A stretch of 63,638 bases of DNA. Origin: an uncultured Muribaculaceae bacterium. GTDB taxonomy: Bacteria > Bacteroidota > Bacteroidia > Bacteroidales > Muribaculaceae. Where the stretch lies: NCBI GenBank assembly GCA_910578665.1, contig CAJTQU010000011.1:1-63638 (forward strand), read 5' to 3'. The stretch's first letter is position 1. Each line of letters opens with the position of its first letter. A program made the position numbers and the translations under genes. The notes beneath the pieces were generated by a model, which did not search any database, had not been told where the DNA came from, and saw only the letters and a list, made by a program, of their open reading frames with translations. Shown here one piece after another: positions 60,668 to 63,638 of this stretch.

Positions 60668-63187
60668 CTACTTTCCAGATAAAAAACAAGATAAATATTT
60701 ACCCGTCTCACTGTATGCAGTAGCCGCAATCTGGGACGGAGTGCCGGCAGCCACAATCTCGCCACCCTGTTCTCCGCCGCCTGGTCCCATATCTATTATA
60801 TAATCCGCATTGGAAATAATGTCCATATCGTGTTCTATAACTATAACAGTGGCACCATGGTCTACCAGATGTTGGAATACTTTCAGCAATGTATGTATAT
60901 CAAGCGGATGAAGTCCTATTGTAGGTTCGTCGAATACAAACACTGAATCTTCCTGCAACCGCCCCATCTCTGCCGCAAGCTTAAGCCGCTGTGCCTCTCC
61001 TCCCGACAGACTGGTAGTAGCTTCTCCTAGTGTCAGATAACCCAGGCCAAGATTTCTAAGCACTGCCAGGCGGTCGCAAACCGACTTCCTGTCAGATATT
61101 TTCATTTCTGCTTCCGCAACGTCCATCCCCATAAGCTCCGGGATAGAGAACATACCCTGTTTATTGTCATAGTACACCGTGTGGGCTTCCTTTGAATACC
61201 GCGATCCCCGACAGCCCGGACACGGTATGTCAATATCTGGCAAAAACTGGACATCCAGACTAATAATGCCCGTTCCGTCACACACAGGGCACCGCAGACA
61301 CCCCGTGTTATATGAAAAATCCCCTGCTTTGTAACCATGTTCCCGGGCAGTAGGCGTTCGTGCGAACATCCGGCGCAAATCATCATGCACATTGGCATAA
61401 GTGGCTACCGTAGAGCGGACATTGGCCCCTATCGGCGTCGAATCGATCAATTTTACATGTTTGATTCCGTCTGCATCTATATCCGCGACATGAGGCGGCA
61501 ACGGCTGCTGTCCTGACAATGAGGCGAGTGCCGGCACAAGACTCTCTATAACCATGGTAGTTTTGCCTGATCCTGACACCCCGGTCACAACTGTAAGCCT
61601 CCCTTTGGGAATTTCAAGTTTTAAAGGTTTGACAGTGTGCAGCCTTCCTGTGACCATTTTAATACGTCCCATGTCAAACATTTCCTTATATTCTGCCTGC
61701 GGACGTATCACCTTGCCATATACTCCCTGTAAAAATGGCGCTATTACAGAATTCTCGTTCTTCCCTACACAGTCAAGAGTGCCTTGCGCTATAACCAGGC
61801 CGCCATGTCTGCCTGAGCCGGGCCCCATCTCTATAAGCCAGTCTGCCTGACGCAGTATCTGCGTGTCATGGTCAACGAGCAAAACAGAGTTTCCATCCTC
61901 CACAAGATCTCGCATAACACCTATGAGACCCTCTACATTAACAGGATGCAGACCTATAGATGGTTCGTCCAAGACATACATAACACCCGTGGTGCGGTTT
62001 CTAACCACTCTTGCAAGCTGCATACGCTGGCGTTCGCCCGTGGACAAGGTAGAACCGGCCCTGTCCAGACTTATATATCCGAGACCTAGCTCCATAAGCC
62101 TGCGCGCGGTAACGAGAAATGACTCGCAAATGCTTTCTGCCATCGGCCGCATATCAGGAGGCATTATACCAGGCACTCCGCGCACCCAGACTGCAAGTCG
62201 GTCCAAAGTCATTCCGCATGCTTCGTCTAACGAAATACCTCCCAGCCTAGGAGCGCGTGCCTTGTCTGACAAACGCGTGCCATGGCATTCCGGACAGACG
62301 TCCCTCTTCAGAAACTTCTCTACCCTCTTCATGCCCTTGTCATCCGTGACTTTAGAAAGAGCATTCTCCACAGTACGTACAGCATTGTAATATGTAAAGT
62401 CTAATTCGCCGGCCACATTAGATTTTTTTGCCTTATACAAAATATGCTTTTTTTCCGCAGGGCCGTGGAAAACAATATCTTTCTCTTCAGCCGAAAGCTT
62501 GTTAAACGGCACATCGGTCCTTACACCCATCTCGCGAGCCACATCTACCATCAGCGACCACATGAGACTGTTCCACGGGGCCACCGCACCCTGCTCCAAT
62601 GTCAGCGACTCATCAGGAACCAATGTGGCGTAATCCACAGTCATCACGGTACCCACACCGCCACATCGCTCGCATGCCCCGGCGCTGTTAAATGACAGAT
62701 CTTCTGCTCCGGGCGCATAAAACCGCTCCTTACATACGGCGCATTCCAACTCTTTTTCAGCAGCAACATCAAGTGTTGGTTCGAGATAATGTCCATTGGG
62801 ACAACAATGGCTGGCCAGACGGGAGAACATAAGCCGGAGACTATTTAGCAACTCAGTACCAGTCCCAAACGTACTGCGTATGCCCGGAACGCCCGGACGC
62901 TGGTGCAACGCGATAGATGCCGGCACATGCATTATCTCATCCACATCGGCCTTGGCCGCAAACGTCATACGCCGGCGAGTATAGGCAGACAATGCCTCCA
63001 GATAGCGCCGGGAACCTTCGGCATATACAGTGCCGAGCGCCAATGATGACTTGCCAGAACCGGAAACGCCGGCCACCCCCACAATCTTGCCTAACGGTAT
63101 ACTGACATCAACATTTTTCAGATTATGCACTCTGGCACCCCTAATCACTATCTCTTTATTTTCCACTACTTCGCCTGCTTTAATCAT
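60668..63187 (-). CDS. Class II UvrA (UvrA2-like) ABC ATPase
   Basis: This 839-residue protein is a UvrA homologue with two ABC modules. The first has GVSGSGKSSLALG and STGERQRMQLARVVR with VLDEPSIGLHPV. The second has GVSGSGKTTMVIES, LSGGEAQRLKLAAEM and VFDEPTIGLHPL. Zinc-type Cys clusters lie in CERCGGVGTV, CPECHGTRL and CPVCDGTGI/CPGCRGSRY. It is about 100 residues shorter than UvrA (about 940), and the region between the first Walker A and signature motifs is reduced, so the UvrB-binding domain is missing. This is the class II type, which is linked to drug or damage tolerance. A -7 box lies at 63252-63259, and an IS transposase is immediately upstream. Confidence 0.9.
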   Translation of the reverse strand: MIKAGEVVENKEIVIRGARVHNLKNVDVSIPLGKIVGVAGVSGSGKSSLALGTVYAEGSRRYLEALSAYTRRRMTFAAKADVDEIMHVPASIALHQRPGVPGIRSTFGTGTELLNSLRLMFSRLASHCCPNGHYLEPTLDVAAEKELECAVCKERFYAPGAEDLSFNSAGACERCGGVGTVMTVDYATLVPDESLTLEQGAVAPWNSLMWSLMVDVAREMGVRTDVPFNKLSAEEKDIVFHGPAEKKHILYKAKKSNVAGELDFTYYNAVRTVENALSKVTDDKGMKRVEKFLKRDVCPECHGTRLSDKARAPRLGGISLDEACGMTLDRLAVWVRGVPGIMPPDMRPMAESICESFLVTARRLMELGLGYISLDRAGSTLSTGERQRMQLARVVRNRTTGVMYVLDEPSIGLHPVNVEGLIGVMRDLVEDGNSVLLVDHDTQILRQADWLIEMGPGSGRHGGLVIAQGTLDCVGKNENSVIAPFLQGVYGKVIRPQAEYKEMFDMGRIKMVTGRLHTVKPLKLEIPKGRLTVVTGVSGSGKTTMVIESLVPALASLSGQQPLPPHVADIDADGIKHVKLIDSTPIGANVRSTVATYANVHDDLRRMFARTPTAREHGYKAGDFSYNTGCLRCPVCDGTGIISLDVQFLPDIDIPCPGCRGSRYSKEAHTVYYDNKQGMFSIPELMGMDVAEAEMKISDRKSVCDRLAVLRNLGLGYLTLGEATTSLSGGEAQRLKLAAEMGRLQEDSVFVFDEPTIGLHPLDIHTLLKVFQHLVDHGATVIVIEHDMDIISNADYIIDMGPGGGEQGGEIVAAGTPSQIAATAYSETGKYLSCFLSGK

Positions 63188-63251
63188 ATTGGTATTTATC
63201 TTGATATAGCTCTATGAGGAACATTTGTCCGCACCGCATTATTACAAATTA

Positions 63252-63259
63252 CAAAGATA
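63252..63259 (-). promoter_or_regulatory. -7 box of the class II uvrA gene
   Basis: TATCTTTG on the minus strand, 65 bases before the ATG, in the gap between the transposase and uvrA genes. It may be native or supplied near the IS end. No clear -33 TTG at the usual spacing. Confidence 0.4.
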
Positions 63260-63296
63260 GCGATTTTTACAATAGGCAACATATAAAATACTGAAG

Positions 63297-63638
63297 TCAT
63301 CTTGACTTTTTGAGTCTGTTAATGTGTTTAAGAAATATCACATAGAATGCCAGGAGATTCCACCCTTTCCAGCTGGAAACCGTTTTGTCGAAACGATTGA
63401 GCACGGATCGGAAAGAGTCCATCCAGGCATTTGTCCTCTCAATGCTATATCTGAGAGACAGAAGTTCTGTGTCCAGAAGATATTTCTGATCGTTATTGGT
63501 ATGATTGTTGAAGTCAACGTTCGCAATGATTCCGGCGCCTTCACATTTTCTTCTGAAATCGTGACAGTCAAATCCGGCATCGGCATTGAGGAAAAGGCCG
63601 TCAATGGAAATTCCTGCGTTTCCCATCATTCCGAAAAT
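63297..63638 (-). mobile_element. IS5-type transposase, 3' part (cut by window end)
   Basis: The minus-strand frame is open at the window edge and ends at 63297, so only the C-terminal part of at least 113 residues is visible. It has NADAGFDCHDFRRKC, holding a catalytic Asp, and LRYSIERTNAWMDSFRS, holding the catalytic Glu, then the C-terminal helix SSWKGWNLLAFYVIFLKHI. This is typical of DDE transposases of the IS5/IS4 group. The terminal inverted repeat cannot be found without the other end. It lies 110 bases upstream of the class II uvrA gene, reading in the same direction. Confidence 0.8.

Overview
The window looks like a chromosomal segment of a Bacteroidales bacterium, probably of the Muribaculaceae (S24-7) type. 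This is inferred from gene content and promoter style, not from a database match. The signs are: many upstream regions carry the Bacteroidota promoter (-33 TTG/TTTG, about 20 bp, then -7 TAnnTTTG); Shine-Dalgarno sequences are weak or absent; there is a carboxypeptidase-regulatory/plug/beta-barrel outer-membrane protein, a queF-queC-queD-queE queuosine operon, a one-polypeptide pyruvate:ferredoxin oxidoreductase, a single-domain Pta with AckA, a LptF/G-type permease with a long soluble insert, and ECF sigma factors.

Layout. 1-6.6 kb is AT-rich accessory DNA. It holds an Abi-type gene with an in-frame stop, a tyrosine recombinase frameshifted at a G6 run, tRNA-Pro, a second tyrosine recombinase, a GNAT acetyltransferase and an unrecognised two-gene unit whose first gene also carries an in-frame stop. 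6.8-13.4 kb is a stress/repair island: a WYL regulator divergent from rtcB-prfH (RNA ligase plus GGQ release-factor homologue), then an AAA+ ATPase, a protein that resembles uracil-DNA glycosylases, and a 134-residue protein matching only the T7 loop and C-terminal domain of FtsZ. 13.4-16.3 kb makes GDP-L-fucose (gmd, fcl) next to a HAD phosphatase. 16.4-58.2 kb is mostly core metabolism and envelope: asparaginase, S9 peptidase, RibBA, a glycosyltransferase, Lgt, Pta-AckA, a Lpt permease, an outer-membrane receptor, a GHL10-type hydrolase, PepT, MiaA, GlyS-LemA-FKBP lipoprotein, the queuosine operon, NifJ, an ArnT-like transferase, IspD, RecG, a DbpA-like helicase, a TetR-KASIII-FabG unit, initiator tRNA, an RluA-type synthase, a polyprenyl synthase and TatD. 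58.3-63.6 kb has tRNA-Ser, an ECF sigma factor with a membrane partner, a TlpA-like thioredoxin, a class II UvrA and the 3' part of a DDE transposase cut by the window end.

The strongest candidate for something undescribed is the 6.8-13.4 kb island. RtcB with PrfH is a known theme for repairing and rescuing ribosomes with damaged 16S rRNA. Here it sits beside a WYL regulator, an AAA+ ATPase and a truncated FtsZ-like protein that keeps the residues that trigger GTP hydrolysis in a neighbouring FtsZ subunit but lacks the GTP-binding domain. This suggests, as inference only, a damage response that couples RNA repair to a division block. Other points of note are a MiaA gene with no ATG/GTG/TTG start upstream of its P-loop, an initiator tRNA with an unusual elbow, a short hairpin leader before queF that resembles a preQ1-I riboswitch, and two in-frame stops plus one frameshift in the first 6.5 kb.
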